Below are positions 1-9,264 of a stretch of DNA of 64,000 bases, piece after piece. Origin of the DNA: Roseiarcus sp963813195 (GTDB lineage Bacteria; Pseudomonadota; Alphaproteobacteria; Rhizobiales; Beijerinckiaceae); the NCBI GenBank assembly GCA_963813195.1, contig CAWEYC010000033.1, positions 124,001 to 188,000 of the forward strand, given 5' to 3'. Under the pieces are notes generated by a model. That model worked only from the letters and a program-made list of their open reading frames with translations, searched no databases and was not told the origin of the DNA. Within the stretch, counting starts at the first letter, position 1; the number at the start of each line of letters is the position of its first letter. Both the position numbers and the translations under genes were made by a program.

Positions 1-1580
1 AGTTGATGGACCGTTGGAAGGCGCCCTATGCGAGGGAGACGAGCGCCCGCGTTCTCGCCGACGTGATCGAAGGCGCCGACATTTTCCTCGGCCTGTCCGC
101 CGGCGGCGTGCTCAAGCCAGAGCACGTCAAGCGTATGGCGCGCGATCCGCTGATCATGGCGCTCGCCAATCCGACGCCGGAAATCATGCCGGAGTTGGCG
201 TATGAGGCGCGACCGGACGCGATGATCTGCACCGGGCGTTCCGACTATCCCAATCAGGTCAACAACGTCCTGTGCTTTCCCTACATCTTTCGCGGCGCGC
301 TCGATGTCGGCGCGAGCGAGATCAACGAAGCGATGAAGCACGCCGCGGTCAAGGCGATCGCGGCCCTCGCCCGCGAGACGCCGTCGGAGGTCGTCGCCCG
401 CGCCTATGGCGGCGAAGCCTCGCTGTTCGGACGCGCCTCGCTGATTCCGAGCCCGTTCGATCCACGCCTGATGCTACGCATCGCTCCGGCGGTGGCGCGC
501 GCGGCGATGGAGAGCGGCGTTGCCCGCCGACCCATCGAGGACTTCGACGCCTACGGGGACCGGCTGTCACGTTTCGTCTTCCGCTCGGGCTTCATGATGA
601 AGCCGCTATTCGCCAAGGCGCGCGCTGCGAAGAAGCGGGTGATCTATAGCGAGGGCGAGGACGAGCGGGTGCTCCGCGCGACGCAGGTGGTGCTGGAAGA
701 GCAACTTGCCGAGCCAATACTGATCGGCCGTCCCGACGTGATCCGGGAACGCATCAAGCGCTACGGGCTGAGCATGACCATCGGCAAGGATTTCGAGCTC
801 ATCGACCCCGAGAGCGATCCGCGCTATCGCGATTATGTCGCAACCTATCTCGCGGTCGCCGGGCGGAAGGGCGTCACCCCTGACGCAGCGCGCACCATGG
901 TGCGCACAAACACGACGGTGATCGGCGCTCTGGCCTTGCACCGCGGCGAGGCCGACGCCTTGATCTGCGGCCTCGAAGGACGCTTCACGGCGCGACTCAA
1001 GCACATCAAGGACATCGTCGGCCTCGCGCCGGGCTGCAAGGATTTCGCAGCGCTTTCGCTGGTCATCGCTCCGAGCGGCTCCTATTTTCTCGCGGACACC
1101 CACGTGCGCTATGAGCCGACGGCTGAAGAGATCGCCGATTTGGCGTTCGCTTGCGCCGACCATGTGCGCCGTTTCGGCGTGACGCCGAAGATCGCGCTCG
1201 TCTCGCATTCCGACTTCGGCTCCGCCGACACGCCGTCGGCGCGCAAGATGCGAGAGGCGCTGGCGCTGGTGGATGCGCGCACTCCGGATTTCGAAATTGA
1301 CGGCGAGATGCAGGCCGACACGGCGCTGTCCCTGGTCGCGCGGGCGCGCGTGACGTCCGATTGCCGTTTGTCGGGCGAGGCGAACGTGCTGATCTTCCCC
1401 AATCTGGACGCCGGCAGCACTGCGCTACAGTTGACCCGCGTGATTGCCGACGCTTTGCCGGTCGGCCCGATTCTCGTCGGACCGGCCAAACCCGCGCATG
1501 TGCTGACGCCGTCCGTGACCGCGCGCGGCATCGTCAACATGACCGCGATCGCGGCCGCGGAAGCGGCCGGCGCGGCCTAG
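1..1580 (+). CDS. maeB: NADP-dependent malic enzyme, MaeB type (5'-truncated by window)
   Basis: This enzyme oxidatively decarboxylates malate to pyruvate with formation of NADPH. About 525 C-terminal residues are visible, where complete MaeB proteins have about 760, so the N-terminal malic domain lies outside the window. Visible residues 1-170 are the NAD(P)-binding part, with the segments SAGGVLKPEHVK, ALANPTPEIMPE and GRSDYPNQVNNVLCFPYIFR. Residues from about 195 to the end form the phosphotransacetylase-like domain (PTA_PTB) typical of MaeB, where it is regulatory and not catalytic. The gene converges on the nad operon across about 450 bp. Identification is firm; the start cannot be judged. 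Confidence 0.95.
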   Translation, partial: LMDRWKAPYARETSARVLADVIEGADIFLGLSAGGVLKPEHVKRMARDPLIMALANPTPEIMPELAYEARPDAMICTGRSDYPNQVNNVLCFPYIFRGALDVGASEINEAMKHAAVKAIAALARETPSEVVARAYGGEASLFGRASLIPSPFDPRLMLRIAPAVARAAMESGVARRPIEDFDAYGDRLSRFVFRSGFMMKPLFAKARAAKKRVIYSEGEDERVLRATQVVLEEQLAEPILIGRPDVIRERIKRYGLSMTIGKDFELIDPESDPRYRDYVATYLAVAGRKGVTPDAARTMVRTNTTVIGALALHRGEADALICGLEGRFTARLKHIKDIVGLAPGCKDFAALSLVIAPSGSYFLADTHVRYEPTAEEIADLAFACADHVRRFGVTPKIALVSHSDFGSADTPSARKMREALALVDARTPDFEIDGEMQADTALSLVARARVTSDCRLSGEANVLIFPNLDAGSTALQLTRVIADALPVGPILVGPAKPAHVLTPSVTARGIVNMTAIAAAEAAGAA

Positions 1581-1750
1581 CCGGCCGGCGCGAAGCGAAA
1601 AATTTGATTTGACAGGCCGGCGATTGCGGCGGACCCTTCGCGCGTCGCCGTTAGTCGTGCAAGCGACGTGCGCGCGAATGCGGCGCCGGCCTCCTGGGGA
1701 GGACCGGCAGAAACTCGGAGGTAACCATGACTCCGCCGGGCCAGAAATTC

Positions 1751-1773
1751 TGACCTCGATGGCGTCGAGGTCA
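1751..1773. terminator. Perfect 9-bp stem-loop in the maeB/nadC intergenic region
   Basis: TGACCTCGA pairs exactly with TCGAGGTCA across a 5-base loop. No T tract follows on either strand, so this could be a weak terminator, an RNA stability hairpin or a protein-binding palindrome. The structure is seen directly; its function is inference. Confidence 0.4.
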
Positions 1774-1921
1774 CAGCGCCACAGCCGCCCCATACGCCAA
1801 GGCGGAACGGCGTTCCTGAAAATCTGACTTTCACCGCGCAGCCGCGAGGCGCGAAGGCCAAGCGTCTTGAGCGCTGCCATATCATCTGCAGCATCCCAGA
1901 TCGTTTCGCAGAGGCGAAACA

Positions 1922-1953
1922 GGGCCCCGCTCCGCTTGAATGCGCCGGGGCCC
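1922..1953. terminator. Stem-loop downstream of nadC
   Basis: GGGCCCCG pairs with CGGGGCCC across a 16-base loop, about 85 bp beyond the nadC stop on its transcribed strand. It may end the nad operon transcript, but the T tract is poor. Confidence 0.4.
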
Positions 1954-2036
1954 ATCGCGTTTGGGCGAGCGAGCGCGCAAAGGGGCGATCTTCCGCCAAG
2001 CGCCGACGAGGAGGCGCGATCGCTGCAGAGGGAACC

Positions 2037-2888
2037 TTATTCCCGATAATCCAACCCGATGTCCAAGATCGGCGCGCTGTGCGTGAGCCAGCCGACCGAG
2101 ATCAGGTCGACGCCGGTCGCCGCGATCGCGGGGGCGATCTCCTTGGTCACTCGGCCCGAGGCCTCCGATATCGCGCGGCCAGCGATTATGGCCACCGCGC
2201 TGACGAGGTCGTCGATCGACATATTGTCGAGCAACACGGCGTCGACGCCGACGCCGAGCGCCTCTTCGAGTTGGGCGAGCGTGTCGACTTCGACTTCGAT
2301 CTTGACGAGATGCCCGACGTGCGCACGCACCCGGCCGATCGCTGTGGCGACGCCGCCGGCGATCGCGATGTGGTTGTCCTTGATCAGCGCCGCGTCGTCG
2401 AGGCCGAAGCGGTGGTTCGCGCCGCCGCCGGCGCGCACTGCATATTTCTCGAAAGCACGCAATAATCGCGTCGTCTTGCGCGTGCAGACGATACGGGCGC
2501 GCGTGCCCGCGACCGCAGCGACGAGCGAGGCCGTCGCCGTTGCGACGCCGCTCAGGCGACTGAGGAAATTCAGTGCGACCCGCTCGGCCGTCAGAATGCC
2601 GCGCGCCGGACCTTCGACCAGAGCGACCGTCTCGCCGGCCTCGACGCGCGCGCCGTCCGGACGCCGCTCGGTGAAGACGATCGCCGGCTCGATCAGGCGG
2701 AACGCCGCCGCCGCCAGATCGAGTCCGGCGATGACCCCGCTTTGGCGCGCGACGATCGCCGTCGTCGTGGCGAGATCGCCCGGCGCAATCGCGTCGGTGG
2801 TGACGTCGCCGGCGCGACCGAGATCTTCGAGCAGCGCGTCGCGGACAATCGGTTCGATCATGATCGTGGGAAGTCGCGCAGGTTTCAT
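2037..2888 (-). CDS. nadC: Nicotinate-nucleotide pyrophosphorylase (carboxylating)
   Basis: Quinolinate phosphoribosyltransferase converts quinolinate and PRPP to nicotinate mononucleotide, the third step of de novo NAD synthesis. The product is 283 residues, the usual length. Family signatures are RKTTRLLRAFEKYAV and GGGANHRFGLDDAALIKDNH, which carry the basic residues that bind quinolinate and PRPP, and the later GVDAVLLDNMS segment. It starts at ATG only 2 bp after the nadB stop and is the last gene of nadABC. Confidence 0.96.
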   Translation of the reverse strand: MKPARLPTIMIEPIVRDALLEDLGRAGDVTTDAIAPGDLATTTAIVARQSGVIAGLDLAAAAFRLIEPAIVFTERRPDGARVEAGETVALVEGPARGILTAERVALNFLSRLSGVATATASLVAAVAGTRARIVCTRKTTRLLRAFEKYAVRAGGGANHRFGLDDAALIKDNHIAIAGGVATAIGRVRAHVGHLVKIEVEVDTLAQLEEALGVGVDAVLLDNMSIDDLVSAVAIIAGRAISEASGRVTKEIAPAIAATGVDLISVGWLTHSAPILDIGLDYRE

Positions 2889-2890
2889 GC

Positions 2891-4432
2891 TTATGCCCTT
2901 CGTTCAAGCGCCGGCGGCGAGCGAGCGCCGGCGAAGACGAGCGCGGAATCGAGCCGCAGCGTCGCGCGATGCGACCCGCTCGCCCTCGCCGCAAAATCCG
3001 TGCGGCAATGCGCGCCGCGGCTTTCCCGGCGCAGCGACGCGGCGACGGCGATCATCAGCGCGACGACGGCCGGATCGGCGGACGGCCCGTCCCCGAGCGC
3101 GAGCGGCGCCAGCGCGGCGACGGCTCGCGCCAGACTTTCGCCCTCGCGCATCACCCCGGCGGCGGCGGAGAGAATCGGCCGCACCAGGCCCGGATCGGCC
3201 GCCGGCGGCGCTTTCGCCGGACGCGGCGGCGGCGCGCGCGCGAACGACGTCGCGGCGACGCTCTCGGCGACAACTCCCGCGGAAACCACGGCTTCGGTCA
3301 AGGAATTGCTCGCGAGCCGATTGGCGCCGTGCAGCCCGCTTGACGCCGCTTCGCCGCAAGCCCAGAGGCCGCGAACAGAACTGCGCCCCACCTCGTTCAC
3401 GGCGATTCCGCCCATGTGATAATGCACCGCGGGGCGCACCGGTATTGGCTGGCGCGCGGGATCGATCCCCGCCGCGCGGCAGAATGCAGCGATAACGGGA
3501 AAGCGCATCGGGAACCTTTCGCCGACCGCCCGGCTCGCATCGAGGAACACGCGATGGCCCTCGGCCCGCCGTCGCCAGATCGCGCGCGCAACGACATCGC
3601 GCGGCGCCAATTCCGCGCCGGGAATGTCGGCCATGAAGCGCTCCCCGGTCTCGTCGATGAGAACGGCGCCTTCGCCGCGCACGGCTTCGCTAACGAGCGG
3701 CATCGGCCGCGCCGGTCCGTCGAACGCAGTCGGGTGGAACTGCACGAATTCGAGATCGGCCAACTCGGCGCCGCCGCGCGCGGCGAGCGCGAGGCCCTGC
3801 CCGAAACTGCCGAGCGGATTGGTGCTGTCTTCGTAGAGCCCGCCGATGCCGCCCGTCGCGATGACGACTTTGTCCGCGGCGAGCATCAGCCGCCCAGTGC
3901 CGCCTTCGACGAGGAGGCCGCGCACCGCTTGATCCTCGACGACGAGCCGGCGCGCTGCGAACCCTTCGAGCAGGCTGATCGAGGGCGTGCGACGAACGGC
4001 GGCGACGAGCGCGCGCATCAATTCGCGTCCCGTGCCGTCGCCGCCCGCGTGGACGATGCGTCGGCGCCGATGAGCCGCCTCCAGCCCCAGCGCGAAGTCG
4101 CCGGCGCGCTCGCGGTCGAACGCGACCCCGATGCGCGCGAGTTCGCCGATCGCTAGCGGCGCGGCGCGGGTGAAGCGTTCGACGACCGCGGCGACGCACG
4201 GCCCATCTCCCGCGGCCAACGTGTCGGCTGCGTGCAGTTCCGGGCTATCGTCGGGCCCGACCGCTGCGGCAAGGCCGCCCTGCGCCCAAAGGCTCGACGC
4301 TTCGGCGCCAAGCGGCGATTTGGAGACGACGACGACCGGACGCGGCGCAAGGCGCAGTGCCGTCATCAGGCCGGCGACGCCCGCGCCGACGATCGCGACG
4401 CGGTAGTCGAGCGTGTGCAGGCCGGCGCTCAT
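2891..4432 (-). CDS. nadB: L-aspartate oxidase
   Basis: This FAD enzyme oxidises L-aspartate to iminoaspartate, the first step of de novo NAD synthesis. The chosen ATG overlaps the nadA stop (ATGA) and gives 513 residues beginning MSAGLHTLDYRVAIVGAGVA. The open frame runs 100 codons further upstream, but that part only shadows nadA. Visible motifs are the N-terminal GAGVAGLMTALRL dinucleotide fold, SSLWAQGGLAAA, and the fumarate-reductase-type HYHMGGIAVNE and HGANRLASNSLTEAVV segments near the active site. Gene order nadA-nadB-nadC with overlap implies one transcript. Confidence 0.96.
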   Translation of the reverse strand: MSAGLHTLDYRVAIVGAGVAGLMTALRLAPRPVVVVSKSPLGAEASSLWAQGGLAAAVGPDDSPELHAADTLAAGDGPCVAAVVERFTRAAPLAIGELARIGVAFDRERAGDFALGLEAAHRRRRIVHAGGDGTGRELMRALVAAVRRTPSISLLEGFAARRLVVEDQAVRGLLVEGGTGRLMLAADKVVIATGGIGGLYEDSTNPLGSFGQGLALAARGGAELADLEFVQFHPTAFDGPARPMPLVSEAVRGEGAVLIDETGERFMADIPGAELAPRDVVARAIWRRRAEGHRVFLDASRAVGERFPMRFPVIAAFCRAAGIDPARQPIPVRPAVHYHMGGIAVNEVGRSSVRGLWACGEAASSGLHGANRLASNSLTEAVVSAGVVAESVAATSFARAPPPRPAKAPPAADPGLVRPILSAAAGVMREGESLARAVAALAPLALGDGPSADPAVVALMIAVAASLRRESRGAHCRTDFAARASGSHRATLRLDSALVFAGARSPPALERRA

Positions 4433-5412
4433 AGCGCGATCATCCTTTCGACCGCGCGTCGCGCGCGCCCGGCGATCGCGGGATCGATGATCACCTCGTG
4501 GCGATTCTCCTCCAAGGCGCGCCGGATATAGGCGAGCGTGATCCGCTTCATGTGCGGGCAGAGGTTGCAAGGCCGGACGAACTCGACGTCGGGGTGACGG
4601 ACAGCGACATTGTCGCTCATCGAACATTCCGTGAGCAGAACGACTTGCGGCGGATTGCGCTCGCCGACATATGCCGACATTTCCGCTGTCGATCCGGCGA
4701 AGTCCGCTTCGTCGACGACCTCGGGCGGGCATTTGGGATGGGCGAGCACGACGACGCCGGGATGATCCTCGCGGACCTGGCGCACGTCGGCGCGAGTAAA
4801 GCGCTCATGCACTTCGCAGTGCCCGTCCCACGGAATGATCTCGATCTTCGTTTGCTTGGCGACGTTCGCGGCGAGGTATTCGTCGGGCAACATGATGACG
4901 CGCGGCGCGCCAAGCGACTCCACGACCCGGCGCGCGTTGCCGGAGGTGCAGCAGATGTCCGATTCCGCCTTCACCGCCGCCGCGGTGTTGACGTAGGTGA
5001 CGACCGGAACGCCGGGAAAGCGGCGGCGCAGCGCGCGTACGTCCTCGGCCGTGATCGACTCGGCGAGCGAGCAGCCGGCGCGGAGGTCGGGGATCAGCAC
5101 GGTCTTGTCAGGGTTGAGGAGCTTGGCTGTCTCGGCCATGAAATGCACGCCGGCCATCACGATCGCGCGCGCATCGACATTCGCCGCTTCGCGCGCCAGG
5201 GCAAGGCTGTCGCCGACGAAATCGGCGACGCAGTGGAAGATCTCGGGCGTCTGGTAATTATGCGCGAGTATCACCGCGTCGCGACGTCGCTTCAGCTCCA
5301 GAATGGCCTCGATGTCGGCGGCGAAGGCCGGCCACTCCATCGGCGGGATCATGCGTGCGACGCGCTCGTAAAGCCGGCCGATTCCGGCGGACGTTTGCAC
5401 CTGAAGGGTCAT
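4429..5412 (-). CDS. nadA: Quinolinate synthase
   Basis: NadA condenses iminoaspartate with dihydroxyacetone phosphate to quinolinate, using a [4Fe-4S] cluster. The product is 327 residues. Three conserved cysteine regions expected to hold the cluster are present: DLRAGCSLAESI, the DICCTSGNA segment and RPCNLCPHMK. The ILAHNYQTPE and HPKCPPEV segments are also typical. It is the first biosynthetic gene of the operon; the ATG lies directly beside two operator-like inverted repeats, and nadQ lies just upstream on the same strand. Confidence 0.96.
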   Translation of the reverse strand: MTLQVQTSAGIGRLYERVARMIPPMEWPAFAADIEAILELKRRRDAVILAHNYQTPEIFHCVADFVGDSLALAREAANVDARAIVMAGVHFMAETAKLLNPDKTVLIPDLRAGCSLAESITAEDVRALRRRFPGVPVVTYVNTAAAVKAESDICCTSGNARRVVESLGAPRVIMLPDEYLAANVAKQTKIEIIPWDGHCEVHERFTRADVRQVREDHPGVVVLAHPKCPPEVVDEADFAGSTAEMSAYVGERNPPQVVLLTECSMSDNVAVRHPDVEFVRPCNLCPHMKRITLAYIRRALEENRHEVIIDPAIAGRARRAVERMIAL

Positions 5413-5416
5413 GGCT

Positions 5417-5461
5417 TATACTCACATTGAGCATATCTAAGATATACTTATCATGAGTATA
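5417..5461. promoter_or_regulatory. Two operator-like inverted repeats before nadA (probable NadQ sites)
   Basis: Two 19-bp imperfect palindromes, TATACTCACATTGAGCATA (5417-5435) and TATACTTATCATGAGTATA (5443-5461), share the form TATACTYA-N3-TGAGYATA, with centres 26 bp apart. They fill the short AT-rich gap between nadQ and the nadA ATG. Position and symmetry suggest binding sites for the adjacent NadQ-type regulator. That the regulator binds here is inference. Confidence 0.75.
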
Positions 5462-5468
5462 ACGCGTG

Positions 5469-6422
5469 TCAAGCCCTCGCGAGCGGCAGCTTCGTGCCGG
5501 CGAAGGCGCGCTCCTCGCGCACCGCCGGTCTAAAACGGTAAAGTTTGGCCGGACGCCCGCCGGTGTCGGCGGCGCTCTCGCCGGTCTCCTCGACCAGATC
5601 TTGTTGTTCGATGAGCCGGCGAAAGTTCGGTTTGTGAACGAGCAGCCCGGCGAGCGCCTCAACGCAGCGCTGCAATTGCGACAGCGTGAAGGTCGCAGGC
5701 ATCAGCTCGAAGACGACCGGGTTGTATTTGATTTTGGCGCGCAGACGCGCAATGCCGGTGGCGAGAATGCGGCGATGATCGCCGTCCATCGAGCGCCCCG
5801 CCGCTTCGCGAGCCAAACTGTGCGTTTGGCGATCCGACTCGACAACGAGGTTTGCCTCGAACAACAGTTCATAGCGCCGCAGCACCAATTCTTCGTTCCA
5901 ACGACAGCCCTCGAGACCGAAGGCAATGGCGGCGCGCCGCCAGCGCTCGCATCGCGTCGCCGCTTCAGAAGCGCCGTCTGCCCAGGCGCGCAGATTCGGC
6001 GCGAGCGCTCCGCTGATGAGCCGTGGGGCCCCGGCCCTGTGGTCCTCCCATGGGAAATATTCGTACCAGTCGCGCCAGCCGGCGTGCGGCGCCGCGGCGT
6101 CCTGGGCGCGCGTCAAACCGAGGTAGCTGATCGAGATCGCCCGGCCCCCATCCGCGCCGCTGCTCCGGTCGCGATCGGCGAAGGTGTAGAGCTGCTCGAC
6201 ATAGCCAATCGGGTGGCGCGTCTGGCGCTCCACCCAGGCGCGCAGACCCGACTGCAACGAACGATGTTCGACTTCGAACGGACCCGAAGGCAACGCCGTT
6301 CCGTCGTTGATCGTCATCGCCTTCGGCTGCCCGTCACCAATGGCGACCAGCACGGCGATGAGTTCGACGGCGACTGGCGCGACGAGTTCTTCCGCCATTA
6401 TCCCCGCGGGCCGCCCCGCCAT
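5469..6422 (-). CDS. nadQ: NadQ/NrtR-type transcriptional regulator of NAD biosynthesis
   Basis: A 317-residue protein of the Nudix-related regulator group (COG4111 type) found beside nadABC in alphaproteobacteria. The C-terminal 75 residues form the NrtR-like winged helix, recognisable by FELMPATFTLSQLQ, HKPNFRRLI and GGRPAKLYRF. The N-terminal part corresponds to the Nudix-like ligand domain, but I see no intact Nudix box, so it is probably a sensor and not a hydrolase. The ATG at 6422 follows a strong GGAGGAG ribosome site. nadABC follows 56 bp downstream on the same strand. Known members repress de novo NAD synthesis; the ligand here is not visible. Confidence 0.85.
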   Translation of the reverse strand: MAGRPAGIMAEELVAPVAVELIAVLVAIGDGQPKAMTINDGTALPSGPFEVEHRSLQSGLRAWVERQTRHPIGYVEQLYTFADRDRSSGADGGRAISISYLGLTRAQDAAAPHAGWRDWYEYFPWEDHRAGAPRLISGALAPNLRAWADGASEAATRCERWRRAAIAFGLEGCRWNEELVLRRYELLFEANLVVESDRQTHSLAREAAGRSMDGDHRRILATGIARLRAKIKYNPVVFELMPATFTLSQLQRCVEALAGLLVHKPNFRRLIEQQDLVEETGESAADTGGRPAKLYRFRPAVREERAFAGTKLPLARA

Positions 6423-6711
6423 CTTTCACTCCTCCGCGACATCGCCGCCGGCTCTCGATTTACCTTGATTTCGCTGCGCGGCAAATGGGCGGCGGGAAAG
6501 CGCCGGCAGCGGATCCAACTGTGTAATTAGAGATCGCGCCCAAGGGCCTGCGGCCCACTAATCAGGACGGGTTAAGTTTAGGGGTTCGAAGTTTAGTGGT
6601 TCGCAACAGGCCTCGGGGGCCAAAGATCCATTGCCAAAAGCTTGAGTCTAGGCGATTTTGCGCGCCAATTCTTCGCTCGCCGCGGGGACAAGATCGGAGG
6701 GGGACTAGTCC
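6423..6711. other. Intergenic region upstream of nadQ and the secreted-protein gene
   Basis: About 290 bp of divergent spacer. It holds a 15-bp tandem duplication at 6574-6603 (AAGTTTAGGGGTTCG then AAGTTTAGTGGTTCG, 14 of 15 identical) and a small GGCC-rich stem near 6608-6622. Promoters for both flanking genes must lie here but I cannot place them with confidence. Confidence 0.5.
6574..6603. repeat. 15-bp tandem repeat, two copies
   Basis: Two adjacent 15-mers differ at a single base. They sit in the divergent region about 110 bp before the secreted-protein gene. Function unknown. Confidence 0.6.
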
Positions 6712-7986
6712 ATGCCTTGCAATTTGAAACACGCGGCGCGTGCTCGCGCCGGATTGATTGCGCTCGGCTTGAGCACGGGAGCATCGATTCTTCTCCCCCC
6801 GTCAGCGTTCGCTTGGCCGACCGGCGACGGCGGCGACGTTACGGTCGAGAACTTCTCCGCCAAGACGAAGGACGGCGGCGTTTTGACCATCGAGCGGGCG
6901 GAATTCACCAATACCAATTTGAGCAAAGACGAAATCGTCAGAATGCTGAGCCCGGATACGCCGGAAGCCGATGAGCGCGCGCTCGCGCAGAAGCTCAAGG
7001 CGGACAAGATTTCGATCCCCGCGATCGAAATTTCCGGGAAAGACGGCTCCAAGATGCATATCCATGACGTCGCAGCGGCCGACGTCGACGCCGGTAAGGT
7101 AGGGACGTTTGGGTTCGCAGGCATGGACGCGTCGGGGACCGACGGCGGAGCGCCCGTCTCGGTCAAGTCCGGCGCCCTGCTCGTGGAGGGCTTGGATGTC
7201 GCCGAGGCCTTGAAGGTCGTCGGCGCGCCGGCTGACGCGGCTCAGAAAGGACGGCTGAGCCATATGACCTGGCAGTCGATCGACATTGTCGCGCCGGACA
7301 AGGACAGCGGACCTGGCAAGACGATCCATGTCGCGCTCGGGACTGTCGAGGTCCGTGGCGACTACGCCGGCGACGCGCTCAAACAAGGCACGACGAAGCT
7401 GACCGGCCTCATCATCGAACCGTCGTCGGACTCGGAATTCGGCAAGAACCTCGCGCAACTCGGCTATTCCAAGCTCCAACTCGCGATGGCGATCGGCGCC
7501 GCCTACCAGGCGGACGCCAAGACGTTTTCGCTCGACGATCTCACGCTCGACGGCATCGACATGGGCTCGGTCGGCCTGAAGGCGAACTTTGGCGACGTCG
7601 ATCCCAGCCTTTTCAGTTCGGACAACGACGGCCGCCTGGCGACGCTGTTCGGATGCAGCATCTCGTCGCTGGAACTCAAGATCGTCAATTCTGGCCTGTT
7701 CGAAAAGGCCCTCGCTTACTACGCCCAGCAACAGGGTTCGAGCGCCGACGCGCTCAAGCAGCAATGGTCCGCGATGACCGGTCAGTTGGCTCCGGTGCTC
7801 CTCGGCGGGGATCCGTCCGCCCTGAAGGTCGCGTCCGAGGCGCAGAAGTTCATTGCTTCGCCGAAGAACCTGACGATCTCGATCAAAGCCAAGGGCGGCT
7901 CATTGAAGGCTGCTGATTTCATGGCGATCACCGACCCCGCCGCTTTTGCCAGCAAGCTCGACATCGCCGCGGTCGCAAACAAATAG
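6712..7986 (+). CDS. Secreted protein of unknown function
   Basis: A 424-residue protein I do not recognise. It has a cleavable-looking signal peptide (residues 1-34, hydrophobic stretch AGLIALGLSTGASILL ending PPSAFAWP). The mature part is rich in short hydrophobic/Asp-Gly-Ser strands and reads like repeated beta-rich units (DVTVENFSAKT, KISIPAIEISGKDG, LTGLIIEPSSDS, LTLDGIDMGSVGLK), so a periplasmic or surface beta-structured protein is plausible. A GGAGGGGG ribosome site precedes the ATG. The next gene was another small exported protein, now disrupted. Cytoplasmic function is unlikely; anything more specific would be guesswork. Confidence 0.75.
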   Translation: MPCNLKHAARARAGLIALGLSTGASILLPPSAFAWPTGDGGDVTVENFSAKTKDGGVLTIERAEFTNTNLSKDEIVRMLSPDTPEADERALAQKLKADKISIPAIEISGKDGSKMHIHDVAAADVDAGKVGTFGFAGMDASGTDGGAPVSVKSGALLVEGLDVAEALKVVGAPADAAQKGRLSHMTWQSIDIVAPDKDSGPGKTIHVALGTVEVRGDYAGDALKQGTTKLTGLIIEPSSDSEFGKNLAQLGYSKLQLAMAIGAAYQADAKTFSLDDLTLDGIDMGSVGLKANFGDVDPSLFSSDNDGRLATLFGCSISSLELKIVNSGLFEKALAYYAQQQGSSADALKQQWSAMTGQLAPVLLGGDPSALKVASEAQKFIASPKNLTISIKAKGGSLKAADFMAITDPAAFASKLDIAAVANK

Positions 7987-8118
7987 CCGGACTGGCCTAT
8001 CGAAGCGGTCGCCAATTCGCTGACCCGCCCTTGTCGCGGGCGCGTCACGAGGCGAATTTATTTCCCATGTTTAGAGATCACCCCCAGAGGTTTGACCATG
8101 ACGCGTTTTGCTTTCCTA

Positions 8119-9264
8119 GTGGATCAAGTCTGACATTTGAATCCCTGGAGGGATTCCCGGCGGGCTCGCGGCGTGCGAGTCTGCGGGATGCGAACCGGCA
8201 TTTCTCTTTCCGTGACGGCCTCCGATCTCGATCGGCTTCACGCTCTCGTTAAAGACCGCAACGCGCCTCAGAAGCACGTCTGGCGGGCGCAAATCGTGCT
8301 GCTGACGGCCGAGCGCTTGGGCACGAGCGCGATCATGCGCGAGACGGCCAAGTCCAAGACCTGCGTCTGGCGCTGGCAGGAGCGCTTCGCCGCCGAAGGT
8401 TTCGAGGGCCTTCTGCGCGACAAGACGCGGCCATCGCGCATCCCCAAGCTCGATCCCTCGGTCGCCGAGCGCGTCGTCGGCCTGACGTTTGCCGCGCCGC
8501 CAGGCGAGACCACGCACTGGACCGGCGCGGCGATGGCCGAGGCGGCGGGCGTCAGCGTCAGTTCAGTGCAGCGCATTTGGCGGGCGCATGGGCTTCAGCC
8601 GCATCGCGTGCGCCAGTTCAAGTTGTCGAAGGACCCCGAGTTCGTCGACAAGCTGCGGGACGTCGTCGGCCTCTATGTCGATCCGCCGGCGCACGCCGTG
8701 GTGCTCAGCGTCGATGAAAAGAGCCAAATCCAGGCCCTCGACCGCACTCAGCCCGGCCTGCCGATGAAGAAGGGCCGCGCCGGAACCATGACCCATGATT
8801 ACAAGCGGCACGGGACGACCACCCTGTTCGCGGCCATGAACATCCTCGACGGGACCGTCATCGGCCACAACATGCAGCGCCATCGCCATCAGGAATTCAT
8901 CCGCTTCTTGAATGCCGTCGAGCGCGAGGTTCCAGCCGGAAAGACCGTCCACGCCATCCTCGACAATTACGCCGCCCATAAGCATCCGGCCGTGCGGCAA
9001 TGGCTGGCGCGCCATCCGCGCTGGACCTTCCATTTCACGCCGACCTCGGCCTCTTGGCTCAACGCCGTCGAGGGCTTCTTCGCCACCCTGACGAAGCGGC
9101 GTCTCAAGCGCGGCGTCTTCCGATCCGTCGTCGACCTCCAGGCGGCGATCAATCGCTTCCTCGAAGACCACAACGCCCATTCCAAGCCCTTCGAGTGGGT
9201 CGCCGATCCCGACAAAATCATCGCTGCCGTCAGACGCGGGCACCAAATGTTAGATTCGATCCAC
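8119..9264 (+). mobile_element. Complete IS630-family insertion sequence
   Basis: The 1,146-bp element is bounded by 21-bp imperfect inverted repeats (8119-8139 against 9244-9264, 18 of 21 matching, both starting GTGGATC when read inward) and flanked on each side by the dinucleotide TA (8117-8118 and 9265-9266), the target duplication expected of the IS630/Tc1-mariner superfamily. It carries one intact transposase gene. Complete ends plus intact gene suggest a recently active copy. Confidence 0.92.

Larger units (their letters stand above)
1581..2036. other. Convergent intergenic region, maeB / nadC
   Basis: About 455 bp between the ends of two converging genes. It contains two strong inverted repeats (1751-1773 and 1922-1953), listed separately. 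Open frames here are short, arginine-rich and unlike any family I know, so I see no convincing gene. Confidence 0.5.

Noticed and set aside
1577..1999. 140-codon minus-strand frame in the maeB/nadC gap
   Set aside because: Spans two hairpins, lacks a ribosome site and resembles no family.
1882..2994. Long antisense or out-of-frame open frames over nadC and nadB (also 2059-3495)
   Set aside because: Arginine/alanine-rich sequence typical of shadow frames in GC-rich DNA; the nadC and nadB frames match known families throughout.
8119..9264. Both IS630-family elements as copies of one another forming a composite transposon
   Set aside because: Their ends and transposases differ clearly, and they are more than 50 kb apart with core genes between.
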